DNA of 57,044 bases from Chloroflexota bacterium (GCA_016860845.1 BOKF01000051.1:1-57044), one strand, 5' to 3'; counted from the first letter of the stretch, positions 1 to 7,614 are shown. Made by a program: numbers and translations. Notes: generated from the letters alone by a model not told the origin.

Positions 1-34
1 TAAACTGTATCTTGGTTATAATTTCGTTAGGCAT
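1..34 (-). CDS. Partial ORF, probable transposase N-terminus
   Basis: The ATG at 34-32 opens a frame reading MPNEIITKIQF before the window ends. A GGAAGGAG ribosome-binding site sits 8 bases upstream, and the same start and site recur at the other end of the window. Only 11 codons are visible, so the assignment as transposase rests on context (a repeated element with an internal gene and a foldback over the start), not on homology. Confidence 0.45.
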   Translation of the reverse strand, partial: MPNEIITKIQF

Positions 35-84
35 GGTATTTTCTCCTTCCCACTTGGCTGGTGGTTGGAGAAACATACCATGCC
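30..84 (-). promoter_or_regulatory. Foldback hairpin over the start site of the IS gene
   Basis: Bases 30-46 and 67-84 are complementary over 17 pairs with one bulged base. In the leftward transcript the 3' arm contains the GGAG ribosome-binding site and the AUG, so a transcript entering from outside would hide its own start. Insertion sequences such as IS10 and IS50 use this kind of arrangement to block expression by read-through. The same hairpin is at 56961-57015. Confidence 0.6.
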
Positions 85-168
85 TTTGTCTTTTTGGTTA
101 TTTTGTCAGCAACATTGCGCTGTAATATTAGCAAACTGCTAATTTTAGTCTCTTGGTTAGCTGAACCC

Positions 169-205
169 TTGTAATCGTTTGCAAGATGATTGTAAACGAT
201 TACAA
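169..205. promoter_or_regulatory. Tandem LacI-family operators O1 and O2
   Basis: Two palindromes of the LacI/GalR type lie here: TTGTAATCGTTTGCAA at 169-184 and TTGTAAACGATTACAA at 190-205. Their centres are 21 bp apart, two helical turns, so two dimers would sit on the same DNA face. A third copy lies at 332-347 over the promoter of the LacI gene at 409. Binding by that LacI protein is inferred from proximity. Confidence 0.75.
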
Positions 206-217
206 GTATTTTGTCAA
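189..217 (-). promoter_or_regulatory. Leftward promoter without a downstream gene in the window
   Basis: On the minus strand TTGACA (217-212) and TACAAT (194-189) are separated by exactly 17 bp, with operator O2 covering the spacer and -10. This duplicates the layout of the rightward promoter at 320-348. The gene it served would have started left of about 180, where the insertion-sequence copy now begins (131), so the original target is displaced or lost. Confidence 0.65.
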
Positions 218-319
218 GGGGTAGGGTGAAATTTTAAGGTTAATGTTGTTTTTCAGGCAGATTTACCCGCTTGACAGGCAGATTTAATCTTTCACCGCAA
301 AGAACGCCGGTCCATGTTA

Positions 320-348
320 TTGACAAAGTTTTGGTAATCGTTTACAAT
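320..348 (+). promoter_or_regulatory. Promoter and operator O3 of the first LacI-family gene
   Basis: TTGACA at 320-325 and TACAAT at 343-348 have a 17-bp spacer. The operator TGGTAATCGTTTACAA at 332-347 overlaps the spacer and -10, so bound repressor would exclude RNA polymerase. This suggests autoregulation, with possible looping to O1/O2 about 140 bp upstream. Confidence 0.75.
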
Positions 349-408
349 ATCAATGGATTACTCTCTATTTTTTAGCGGTAAAAAATCAAGCTGGGAGTCT
401 ATCAATCT

Positions 409-1407
409 ATGATCAGTATTAAAGAAGTTGCCGATGCCGCCGGAGTCTCGACGGCAACGGTATCGCGGGTGTTGGCGGACAAGCCCCATGTCCGGCCCGA
501 AATTCGTGAGCGCGTTTTGGCCGTTGTGGAAACATTGAATTACCGCCCTAATCGAGTGGCGCGTAGTTTAAGGTCCCAAAAGTCACACACGATCGGTTTG
601 ATCGTAGCCGATATTCAAAACCGTTTTTTTACCTCGGTCAGCCGCGCCGTGGAGGATATGGCCTACGAGCACGGGTTGAGCATCTTTTTGTGCAATACCG
701 ATGAAAATCCCGACAAAGAAGCTATGTATCTCGACCTTATGCGGGATGAAAACGTGGCCGGGGTGATTCTGGCGCCAACAGGTCAAACCGCTGACTCCTT
801 TGCCGCCAGGGTCAAGCTCGATATCCCGATAGTGGTTATTGATCGGCGGGTGCGGGGCGTTGAGGTAGACAGCGTCCTCATTGACAATGTTGAGGCAGCC
901 GGCAAAATTGTGGAGCACCTCCTTGACGATGGCCATCGGCGCATTGGCGCTATGTTCGGCATAGGCAGCACTACCGGGCGCGAACGACGCGAGGGTTTTA
1001 TGCAGGCGTTTAAGGACCGGGGCCTTAAACCGGCGCTTGAGTTGCTCAGCTACATTGATGTCAGAGAAGAAGAGGGCTATAAAGCCACCCAACAGCTCTT
1101 GAGTTTACCTGAACCGCCAGAGGCTATTTTGGCCAGTAATGGCCTGATGGCCGTAGGCGCCTTCCGGGCAATTCGGGAGAGTAAACTGTCAATTCCCGAT
1201 CAGATTGCCTTTGCCAGTTTTGACCGGACCACCTGGAGTTCTCTGGTTGAGCCGGCCATTACCCTGATTGAGCAGCCAACTTACGAGATTGGCCAAACGG
1301 CCACAGAACTCCTGCTCAAACGGCTTGAAGAGCCTACCCGCCCCACCCGCGAAGTCATTCTTAAAGGCAAGTTAGTTATCCGCCAGTCTTGTGCCAATCA
1401 CAAATGA
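409..1407 (+). CDS. LacI/GalR-family transcriptional regulator
   Basis: A 332-residue protein of normal LacI-family length. Residues 2-50 form the helix-turn-helix and hinge (IKEVADAAGVSTATVSRVL, then YRPNRVARSLRSQ). The rest is a periplasmic-binding-protein-like effector domain with the family's IGLIVADIQNRFF, VDSVLIDNVEAAG and LASNGLMAVGA segments. It probably senses a sugar or derivative, but the ligand cannot be read from sequence. Three matching palindromes upstream, one over its own promoter, indicate autoregulation and control of a divergent operon. That operon is not in the window because an insertion-sequence end occupies its place. The next gene, at 1612, encodes a surface protein and has its own leader. 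Confidence 0.9.
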   Translation: MISIKEVADAAGVSTATVSRVLADKPHVRPEIRERVLAVVETLNYRPNRVARSLRSQKSHTIGLIVADIQNRFFTSVSRAVEDMAYEHGLSIFLCNTDENPDKEAMYLDLMRDENVAGVILAPTGQTADSFAARVKLDIPIVVIDRRVRGVEVDSVLIDNVEAAGKIVEHLLDDGHRRIGAMFGIGSTTGRERREGFMQAFKDRGLKPALELLSYIDVREEEGYKATQQLLSLPEPPEAILASNGLMAVGAFRAIRESKLSIPDQIAFASFDRTTWSSLVEPAITLIEQPTYEIGQTATELLLKRLEEPTRPTREVILKGKLVIRQSCANHK

Positions 1408-1611
1408 TATACCCCTGTTGACCCAAGCTTTGGTCTATCTATCCAGGACGTGCCGGGGGTAAAGGGCGCATGTGTTAGAGAGTTACACTCTCGCCGAAGC
1501 ACTGCAAAAAATGGATGGGGCTTCTGGTAATAATTCGTTGATTATGTTATGATACAAATAGGTTTGACTGTCACATTATGTCTAATCACCGGAGGGGAGG
1601 AGAAATACCTT

Positions 1612-2625
1612 ATGGCTACAGCCAAATCCAATCGAATTCTGCTCACTCTGGCGCTGGCCCTGTTCATCTTGTCGGCCTTCGTTATCTCCGGCTTTACGCT
1701 TGTTGACCGTTCCGGGCAGCCTGTCTCTGCGCCGGCCTCTTTCCAAAATTTGACCAATGCCATCAGGAACGGCGATTTTGAGCAGAATCCGGCCAGCAAT
1801 ATTGCCACCTATTGGCAGCCCTACAGCAATGGCCAGGCTCATTTTGGCTGGTACGATGAAAAGTGGGCCGAAGCAGTTCACAGCGGCTACCACTCGCAGT
1901 TGCTGGAAATTTTCCAGGTCGAGAATTACGCCCCCGACCGGGTGATTGGGATCTATCAAACGGTTGACGTGGTGCCCGGTATGGTATACAGCCTGACCAT
2001 GTTCGTTATGATGCGCACCGACGCCCCCATCGAACTCAGAAACAAGGGTCAATACAGTATGAGTTGGGGTGTTGATACCAGCGGGCAGGGCAAGTATCAT
2101 CTGGTGCAAACCTGGGTACCGATGACCTTGACCGAGCAGTTGCGGATTGGCTCAAATACCGTTAGTGGCGACGAGCCGGGCCGGCTTTTTTTTGAACTCA
2201 TCACCGGGACAATCTACACCGCCAACAGCAACAAACTTACGCTGTTCATTCGCGGCGTCAAGCATGAACCAACCGGTACGGAGGTGAACTTCAACATAGA
2301 CGATGTGTCGCTGCTGGGTCCTTTTCCACCGCCTCCGACCCCCACGCCGACCCCCACCGTTACGCCCACCTTCCCCCCTCTGCCTACACTTACTCCCACC
2401 CCAACCTTGACCCCAACCTCAACCCTTACGCCTGTCGTTGCGCCGCCGCTGCCCATTACCGGCGATCAGGCGGCTCCGCCGCGCGAGCAAGATAATCTCC
2501 CTGCTGCCGGCGCTACCTTGCCCAAAGACAGTCCGTTTAGCGCCCTGGCCTTTGGCGGCGTGCTGTTGATTATCCTGGGTGCGAGTGCAGCGGCCGGGGT
2601 GTTATGGCAAAGAAAGCAGCCGTAA
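1612..2625 (+). CDS. Surface-anchored protein with CBM-like domain and Pro/Thr linker
   Basis: The start at 1612 is chosen because GGAGGGGAGGAG lies just upstream; an earlier in-frame ATG at 1549 precedes that site. The product is 337 residues. An N-terminal membrane or signal segment (ILLTLALALFILSAFVISGF) is followed by a domain starting AIRNGDFEQNP, typical of carbohydrate-binding-module-like jelly-roll domains. Then comes a Pro/Thr repeat linker of about 50 residues and a C-terminal hydrophobic helix ending WQRKQP. LPITG and LPAAG precede the helix, and the LPAAG-to-end layout resembles a sortase signal. It probably displays a binding domain on the cell surface. The ligand is unknown. Confidence 0.6.
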   Translation: MATAKSNRILLTLALALFILSAFVISGFTLVDRSGQPVSAPASFQNLTNAIRNGDFEQNPASNIATYWQPYSNGQAHFGWYDEKWAEAVHSGYHSQLLEIFQVENYAPDRVIGIYQTVDVVPGMVYSLTMFVMMRTDAPIELRNKGQYSMSWGVDTSGQGKYHLVQTWVPMTLTEQLRIGSNTVSGDEPGRLFFELITGTIYTANSNKLTLFIRGVKHEPTGTEVNFNIDDVSLLGPFPPPPTPTPTPTVTPTFPPLPTLTPTPTLTPTSTLTPVVAPPLPITGDQAAPPREQDNLPAAGATLPKDSPFSALAFGGVLLIILGASAAAGVLWQRKQP

Positions 2626-2739
2626 ATTGGACAAAAAACTAAATTTCGATTAAGATTAACTTTTGTTGCAATTAACCTTGATTATTAAGTAGGGCAAGGC
2701 CCAACATATCTTTGAGTAAACTGGTTTAGGAGAATTACC

Positions 2740-3012
2740 TTGGCTAACATTAAATCATCGGCTAAACGCGCTCGCCAGAACCTGAAGCGGCGCGCTCATA
2801 ATCGCTACTATAGCACCACGGCCCGCACCTTTATCAAAAAGGCCCGTGTGCAGATCGAGTCGAAGGACCTTGACGGCGCTGCGGCCACCGTGCAACAGGC
2901 GATTAAGGCTTTGGATAAAGCAGCCCAAAAAGGCGTTATTCACGCCAACAACGCGGCTCGCCGCAAGTCCCGCCTGGTCAAAGCCCTGAATAGGGTTAAA
3001 GCTGCCGCTTAA
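2740..3012 (+). CDS. rpsT: 30S ribosomal protein S20
   Basis: A 90-residue basic protein beginning MANIKSSAKRARQNLKRRAH, the S20 signature, with the usual length and helical Lys/Arg-rich composition. It binds 16S rRNA in the 30S subunit. The start is TTG at 2740, supported by AGGAG 8 bases upstream. It is a single-gene unit with its own terminator at 3049-3085. Confidence 0.97.
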   Translation: MANIKSSAKRARQNLKRRAHNRYYSTTARTFIKKARVQIESKDLDGAAATVQQAIKALDKAAQKGVIHANNAARRKSRLVKALNRVKAAA

Positions 3013-3048
3013 AATTCTAACCTCTTTAATTTAACAGTTCGCCCTCAA

Positions 3049-3085
3049 ACAGGAGCCGAGATCAATTATCTGGACTCCTGTTTTT
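3049..3085 (+). terminator. Intrinsic terminator of rpsT
   Basis: ACAGGAG (3049-3055) pairs with CTCCTGT (3075-3081), extended by CC/GG inside the loop, and is followed by a run of five T. It lies 36 bp after the rpsT stop codon. Confidence 0.8.
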
Positions 3086-3146
3086 GTGCTTCCCCTCAAT
3101 CCCAGCCTCGATGACCTTAAAATCGCTTCAAAAATTGTTTTCACTC

Positions 3147-3176
3147 TTGACAACAGAACATATGTTCTAGTATAAT
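3147..3176 (+). promoter_or_regulatory. Promoter with LexA-box-like palindrome
   Basis: TTGACA (3147-3152) and TATAAT (3171-3176) are separated by 18 bp. The spacer contains the perfect palindrome AGAACATATGTTCT (3155-3168), which matches the core GAAC-N4-GTTC of the LexA site known in Gram-positive bacteria (CGAACRNRYGTTYG). Placement between -35 and -10 fits repression. The gene served is the FtsK-like ATPase at 3327. Whether this organism's LexA uses this motif is not shown. Confidence 0.65.
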
Positions 3177-3326
3177 CAGGGTAGATTTGCTAAATAGGTA
3201 ACGGGCTGATATCCGCCCTATTGATTAAACCATGCCTTGTGTAGTGTAGGTTCTATTTATTTTACGGACTACGCACCACGCAACACGTTTAATTTTTTGA
3301 TCCTTGAACCGTTTAAAGTCTATTTT

Positions 3327-4517
3327 ATGTCTCCCTCGTTTGAATATGAACGTATTTTAGAATATCAGGCCGACCAGATCGAATTGATTCTGGCCAGCCA
3401 CCGCGTGCCGGGCCGGATCATGGGGGGCACGGTAACGCCGCGCTGGATTCGCTACCAGCTTTTGCCTGAGCTGACGACCAAAATCACCCGCATCACCGCT
3501 CTGTCAGAAGAAATGGCCTTGCGCCTGGGCGCGCCTGATGTTCGTATCGCCCGCCGCGGGCCGACTATTCACATCGAGGTACCGCGGCCCGACGCGCAAA
3601 CAGTTCGCCTGACAAACCTGTGCCGGCAACTGCCCGAAATTCCGCGGCAGTCGGCCATCCTCGGCATGGACGAGGCCGGGCTGCCACTGCTGTTACGTCT
3701 GTCCTCTCCCGAAGTGGCCCACGTCCTCATTGCCGGCACGACCGGATCGGGCAAAACCGCCCTGGCCCGGAGTATGGCTCTCTCGCTGGCGATGTATAAT
3801 CGCCTGGGGGAAGTCCAGATGGTTTTTATTGACCCCAAAGGAACCGGCTTTGGATCTTTTATTGGACCGGAGCATGCCCTGCCCCATCTTCTACGCCCGG
3901 CGGTGCATGAGATTCACCAGGCCATTTTTTTGCTCGGTGAAATGGTCGAGGAGATGGTGCGGCGCGACCGCGAAAATATCTGCGAGCCGCGGGTCATCAT
4001 TTTTATTGACGAGGTGGCCGACCTCATGGAGCAGGGCGGCAAAGCGATGGACCGGCTGATGACCCGCTTAACGCAGCGGGGACGCAGCGCCGGACTGCAC
4101 CTCATTGCCTGCACCCAAAAGCCGCTGGCGGCCACTATCGGGTCGCTGACCCGCAGCAATTTTCCGGTACGGCTGGTCGGTAGTGTGGCCAGCGCCGACG
4201 ATGCCAAAGTAGCTTCCGGCCTGCCCAGCACCGGGGCCGAAAAACTGCTGGGGCGGGGCGACTTCTTATTGGTGGTCAAAGGGCAGGTGACTCGTTTTCA
4301 GGCGGCCTATGTCTCCGAGCAGGAGATTACCCAAATTGTCAGCCAGCTTCAGCCGCGCCATCGCACCAGCCGAGACTGGCTCGAAACCTCCAGCCAGGCC
4401 GAACCCCTGGCCGCCACCGGCACCGACGGTCGCCTGGCTCGCCTGGCTCCACCCGGCTCTAAACGCCGCCGGAGTTTGGAACTAATGTTTGGCCATCAAC
4501 TGCGATTAATTAAGTGA
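3327..4517 (+). CDS. FtsK/SpoIIIE-like DNA translocase ATPase, short form
   Basis: A 396-residue protein from ATG 3327; the frame is open from 3237 but the upstream codons have no site or conservation. The FtsK_SpoIIIE ATPase core spans residues 130-320, with Walker A IAGTTGSGKTALARSM, Walker B VIIFIDEVADLM and a sensor-like TRLTQRGRSAGLHLIACTQKP stretch. It has no N-terminal membrane segments and no recognisable C-terminal gamma domain, so it is much shorter than chromosome-segregating FtsK (about 800 residues or more). It likely pumps DNA or another polymer in the cytoplasm. The LexA-like promoter suggests induction by DNA damage. Confidence 0.85.
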   Translation: MSPSFEYERILEYQADQIELILASHRVPGRIMGGTVTPRWIRYQLLPELTTKITRITALSEEMALRLGAPDVRIARRGPTIHIEVPRPDAQTVRLTNLCRQLPEIPRQSAILGMDEAGLPLLLRLSSPEVAHVLIAGTTGSGKTALARSMALSLAMYNRLGEVQMVFIDPKGTGFGSFIGPEHALPHLLRPAVHEIHQAIFLLGEMVEEMVRRDRENICEPRVIIFIDEVADLMEQGGKAMDRLMTRLTQRGRSAGLHLIACTQKPLAATIGSLTRSNFPVRLVGSVASADDAKVASGLPSTGAEKLLGRGDFLLVVKGQVTRFQAAYVSEQEITQIVSQLQPRHRTSRDWLETSSQAEPLAATGTDGRLARLAPPGSKRRRSLELMFGHQLRLIK

Positions 4518-4601
4518 AGCGTAAAGCGTAAGGTATAACGACCCAAGCATCCGTCTATGGAGAACATTACGTTTTATGTTTTATAAGAATGAAAAGGTTG
4601 G

Positions 4602-4937
4602 ATGAAACGCGGCTTCTTAATTATCGGTATCGTCTTTGCCATTACCTTTGCCATTGTCTTTGGCGCCCGCATTAGCGCCGATGCCCTGGCCGTGATCGTC
4701 GGGGTGATTCTTGGTATTGGCGCGGGTATCCCGACCACCCTCCTGGCGATTTTTATCATGACCCGGCGGCAGGGGTTGGACAGGAATCTGCCGCCAGTCT
4801 CGCCGCAGCCGCCGGTGGTCATCGTCAATACCCCCGACCGGGCGGCTCTATCCACGCCGCCTGCTCTCCCTGCCCCCTACTCCTCCGACCTGGCCCGTAA
4901 GTGGACCGTGATTGGCGACTCGGAAACGGAGTCTTAA
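4602..4937 (+). CDS. Small membrane protein of unknown function
   Basis: A 111-residue protein with two predicted membrane helices near the N-terminus (LIIGIVFAITFAIVFGA, then VIVGVILGIGAGIPTTLLAIFI) and a Pro-rich cytoplasmic tail. The family is not recognised. It follows the FtsK-like gene on the same strand with an 84-bp gap, so co-transcription is possible. Confidence 0.55.
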   Translation: MKRGFLIIGIVFAITFAIVFGARISADALAVIVGVILGIGAGIPTTLLAIFIMTRRQGLDRNLPPVSPQPPVVIVNTPDRAALSTPPALPAPYSSDLARKWTVIGDSETES

Positions 4938-5067
4938 AAACTGTAACTGATTTGTAACCGCCTGGTGGTATAATCAGGTGTAGAATGAAGTTAGTTTAGG
5001 AAATGAGAGTGGTCCGCTCCGATTTTATGATGTAACGCCTAACCCTTTATGAAAGGAAGTGATGTTC

Positions 5068-5208
5068 ATGCTTGGCCTCCTCCGCCGCATCTGGTATAAC
5101 CGCCGACCTCGATCAGCCAACAGCCGCACTATTTGGTGGCAATTGACGAACTGGGATGAGGTTAGCCCTCAAGTCTGGTATGTCAATGGAGAAATCGTCG
5201 AAGTGTAA
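5068..5208 (+). CDS. Small ORF, 46 residues, Trp-rich
   Basis: ATG at 5068 follows AGGAAG by 8 bases and opens a 46-codon frame ending at TAA 5206-5208. The product begins MLGLLRRIWYNRRPRSA and has four Trp residues in 46. An in-frame ATG also exists at 5062. The good ribosome-binding site and the strong terminator downstream (5305-5346) support a real transcript. No family is recognised. Confidence 0.45.
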   Translation: MLGLLRRIWYNRRPRSANSRTIWWQLTNWDEVSPQVWYVNGEIVEV

Positions 5209-5304
5209 GGATCAAAGGGCGCACCTTTCTTCTCCAAAATCGGGTAAAATTGGGCCGGGCCGCCTCTTTTACCACGGCGCCCCCGTACACTTAAGTTTTA
5301 TAAT

Positions 5305-5346
5305 GAAGAGCCAACCCATTGTGGAGGTTGGCTCTTCCTCTTTTTT
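5305..5346 (+). terminator. Strong intrinsic terminator
   Basis: GAAGAGCCAACC (5305-5316) pairs perfectly with GGTTGGCTCTTC (5326-5337), with a 9-base loop, followed by CTC and six T. It ends the rightward unit of 3327-5208 and lies at the 3' end of the convergent hom gene. Confidence 0.85.
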
Positions 5347-6382
5347 AGAGGTTTCCTCGCCCGATATTGATCAAATCAATGAGCAGGGCAAAGCCGGTCT
5401 GGACCCCGCCGGCGCCTGCGCCAATCAGCGTAATGGGCCCCAGCAGGTCACAGACGTAAGTGATCGCGTTGGTCGCCCCCATGACCCCGGCCAGGGGGTC
5501 GCTCAAGGGGATGGCTTCCGGCTGGACGCTGGCAACCGCCCGGCCGCCTTCCTTTTTCACCCGGCCAATGAGTTTCCAGCGTTTGCCTTCGGCTTTGGCC
5601 TGCTGAATGTCGGCGCTGGTCAGGTGGCTGATCCCCCGGCAAGAGATTTCAGCCAGCGATAAAGGCACATCCATGACCACATTCGCCAGAATGACCACCT
5701 TGCTCGCGGCGTCATGCCCTTCGACATCGGCGGTAGGGTCCGCTTCGGCATAACCAAGCTCCTGAGCTTGCTGCAACGCGGCGGTGTAACTCAGCCCCTC
5801 TTCCATCTTGGTCAAAATGTAGTTGGTCGTGCCGTTAAAGATGCCGCGCACTTCGCTCAGCTCATTGCCGGCCAGGGCAACCCCTGGCAGCCGCAACGCG
5901 GGTGTGCCGCTCATTACCGTCCCTTCGATACCAAAGCGCACCCCATTTTCGGCGGCCAGGGCGAGCAGCTCGTGATAGGCCAGGGCGACCGGCCCTTTGT
6001 TGGCGGTAACTACATTTTTGCCGCTTTCAAAGGCAGCGCGGCAGTGGTCAATGGCCGGCTGGCCGGTGGACAGATTCGTATAGCTGATTTCGATCACGGT
6101 AGCGGCGTTGCTCTCGCGGATCGTTTTCAGATTGTCCCAGCCTCGTTCCAGGCCGGGCATGTCGGGATAACTGGCCAGGCTGCCGCTTTTGGCGGCCTGC
6201 AAAAGCTGGGCCAGGTCCAGCCCCTCAGGCTGGTAGAGCGATCCTTTGGAGCGCGTACAAACGGCCACAATTTGCGGCTCGAAGCCCAGATTACGGCGCA
6301 GCGCCTCCTGTTTGTCGTGCAAAATTTGAGCCAGGCCCTGGCCGACGGTACCAAAACCAATCAAGGCAAGTTTATGAATCAT
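5345..6382 (-). CDS. hom: Homoserine dehydrogenase
   Basis: A 345-residue protein reducing aspartate semialdehyde to homoserine in Thr/Met synthesis. The N-terminal Rossmann fold (LALIGFGTVGQGL) binds NAD(P). The catalytic domain has the family motifs VVTANKGPVA and GIFNGTTNYILTKME, then LGYAEADPTADVEGHDAA. It is the short type without a C-terminal ACT domain, so feedback inhibition by threonine through that domain is not expected. It is a single gene here, convergent with the small ORF at 5068. Confidence 0.95.
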   Translation of the reverse strand: MIHKLALIGFGTVGQGLAQILHDKQEALRRNLGFEPQIVAVCTRSKGSLYQPEGLDLAQLLQAAKSGSLASYPDMPGLERGWDNLKTIRESNAATVIEISYTNLSTGQPAIDHCRAAFESGKNVVTANKGPVALAYHELLALAAENGVRFGIEGTVMSGTPALRLPGVALAGNELSEVRGIFNGTTNYILTKMEEGLSYTAALQQAQELGYAEADPTADVEGHDAASKVVILANVVMDVPLSLAEISCRGISHLTSADIQQAKAEGKRWKLIGRVKKEGGRAVASVQPEAIPLSDPLAGVMGATNAITYVCDLLGPITLIGAGAGGVQTGFALLIDLINIGRGNL

Positions 6383-6510
6383 GGGGTTGTCCTCTTTAGA
6401 AAGATGGGGCTATAGTAACGCACCGGCTTAAAAACGGCAAACGCCTTCTGTTTTCTCACAGGAATGAGATTATTCGGTAATTCATCGCTGTCCGCCGAGG
6501 GCTGGAAGCC

Positions 6511-6588
6511 CCCGGCTACAATAGGTGAAAACCGCGTTTAAGCGGTTCAGCAGCCTGCTTCAGCGGGCTTCTACCTATGGTAGCCGGG
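6511..6588. repeat. Dispersed palindromic repeat (REP-like)
   Basis: CCCGGCTACAATAGGT (6511-6526) and ACCTATGGTAGCCGGG (6573-6588) pair at 15 of 16 positions. Between them lie two smaller stems (AACCGC/GCGGTT and AGCC/GGCT). It fills most of the 299-bp gap between hom and the lipM-like gene; no gene is visible in that gap. Confidence 0.6.
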
Positions 6589-6645
6589 CGTTTCAACGCG
6601 CGGCGGGCTTTGTCACTCCACAAAGAAGGATTTTCTCAAGAGACT

Positions 6646-6673
6646 TTGGTTTTTATTATGACCGTGTTACAAT
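6646..6673 (+). promoter_or_regulatory. Promoter for a leaderless transcript
   Basis: TTGGTT (6646-6651) and TACAAT (6668-6673) have a 16-bp spacer. The ATG of the next gene is only 8 bases past the -10, so the transcript would start at or next to the A of AUG. No ribosome-binding site is present, which fits leaderless translation. Confidence 0.45.
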
Positions 6674-6681
6674 ATTGACCC

Positions 6682-7614
6682 ATGACCGGCAACAAACGGC
6701 GTGTGGATCAACAAACTTCCCCCAATCTAACTCAAACTGCCTTCTCCAACCTTCCAGCCCTCCAGCCCTCCAATCTTCCAACCTCCTATCCTCTCGCAAC
6801 CTGGCGGCTCCTCATCACCCCGCCTCTCGACGGCGCGACCAACATGGCCATTGATGAGGCCATTCTGCACGCCCTGGCCGATGGGCACGGAACGCCCACC
6901 CTGCGTTTTTTTCAGTGGGAGCCGCCCTGTCTCAGCCTGGGTTACAACCAGCACTGGCGCGAGGTTGACGAGGCCGCCTGCCAGCGGCTGGGCTATACCT
7001 GGACCCGGCGGCCCACCGGCGGTAAGGCCATCCTCCACACCGACGAAGTGACCTACAGTCTGATTATCCCCCAGGATGACCCGCGCATCCAGGGCGGCAT
7101 CGTCGAGTCGTACCGCCTGCTGAGCTTGGGGCTGCTGCGCGGCCTGGAGAAGTTGGGCGTCCAGGCCACCCAGGCCACCGGCGACGACGGAGCGGCTGAC
7201 ACGCGGGCGGCCCGGGGCGGGCCGGTTTGTTTCGATACGCCTTCGCGCTATGAAATTACGTGGGGGAGCAAAAAGCTGATCGGCAGCGCCCAACTGCGGC
7301 GGCGAAAAATCGTGTTGCAGCACGGCACGCTGCCCCTCTACGGAGATTTGAATCGCATTTTGGAGGCGCTGAACTTCGCCCCGGAAGAGCGAGCCGTCCA
7401 GGCGGACCTGCTGCCCCGGCGGGCGATCACCCTGGAGCAGGTAACGGGCCGGGTACTATCGTATAATGAAGTCATGGCCGCGCTGATCGAGGGTTTTGCC
7501 GAGGAACTCAATTTGACCTTGCCGGAGATGCCTTTGACCGAGCAGGAGCAAGCTTTGGCCGATAAATTGCGAGCGGAGCAGTATGCCCACGATAGCTGGA
7601 ACAAACGGGTGTGA
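6682..7614 (+). CDS. LipM/LplA-type lipoate-protein ligase or octanoyltransferase
   Basis: A 310-residue member of the biotin/lipoate ligase fold family, which attaches octanoyl or lipoyl groups to E2 and GcvH proteins. Visible motifs are RRPTGGKAILHTDEVTYS (substrate-binding loop) and CFDTPSRYEITWGSKKLIGS, whose Cys aligns with the catalytic Cys of LipM octanoyltransferases, then LQHGTLPL. This favours LipM over LplA. Residues 1-40 are encoded by a CT-rich stretch of near-repeats (CTTCCAGCCCTCC-type) and look non-conserved, so translation may start later, although no better start is seen before the domain. Confidence 0.8.
   Translation: MTGNKRRVDQQTSPNLTQTAFSNLPALQPSNLPTSYPLATWRLLITPPLDGATNMAIDEAILHALADGHGTPTLRFFQWEPPCLSLGYNQHWREVDEAACQRLGYTWTRRPTGGKAILHTDEVTYSLIIPQDDPRIQGGIVESYRLLSLGLLRGLEKLGVQATQATGDDGAADTRAARGGPVCFDTPSRYEITWGSKKLIGSAQLRRRKIVLQHGTLPLYGDLNRILEALNFAPEERAVQADLLPRRAITLEQVTGRVLSYNEVMAALIEGFAEELNLTLPEMPLTEQEQALADKLRAEQYAHDSWNKRV

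Larger units (their letters stand above)
1..131 (-). mobile_element. Left end copy of an insertion-sequence-like repeat
   Basis: Bases 1-131 are the reverse complement of 56914-57044 with only three differences (at 60, 96 and 107). Identity stops sharply after base 131. The segment holds a ribosome-binding site and the first codons of an ORF that runs out of the window leftward, so it is best read as the 5' end of an insertion sequence whose remainder is outside the window. The family cannot be named from 11 codons. A terminal inverted repeat of a linear replicon is less likely, because the right copy cuts into an antitoxin gene. Confidence 0.7.

Noticed and set aside
1472..1552. Small ORF MLESYTLAEALQKMDGASGN (26 codons)
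   Set aside because: Coding-like codon use, but only 26 codons, an unconvincing ribosome-binding site and no recognisable family. It may be a gene remnant.
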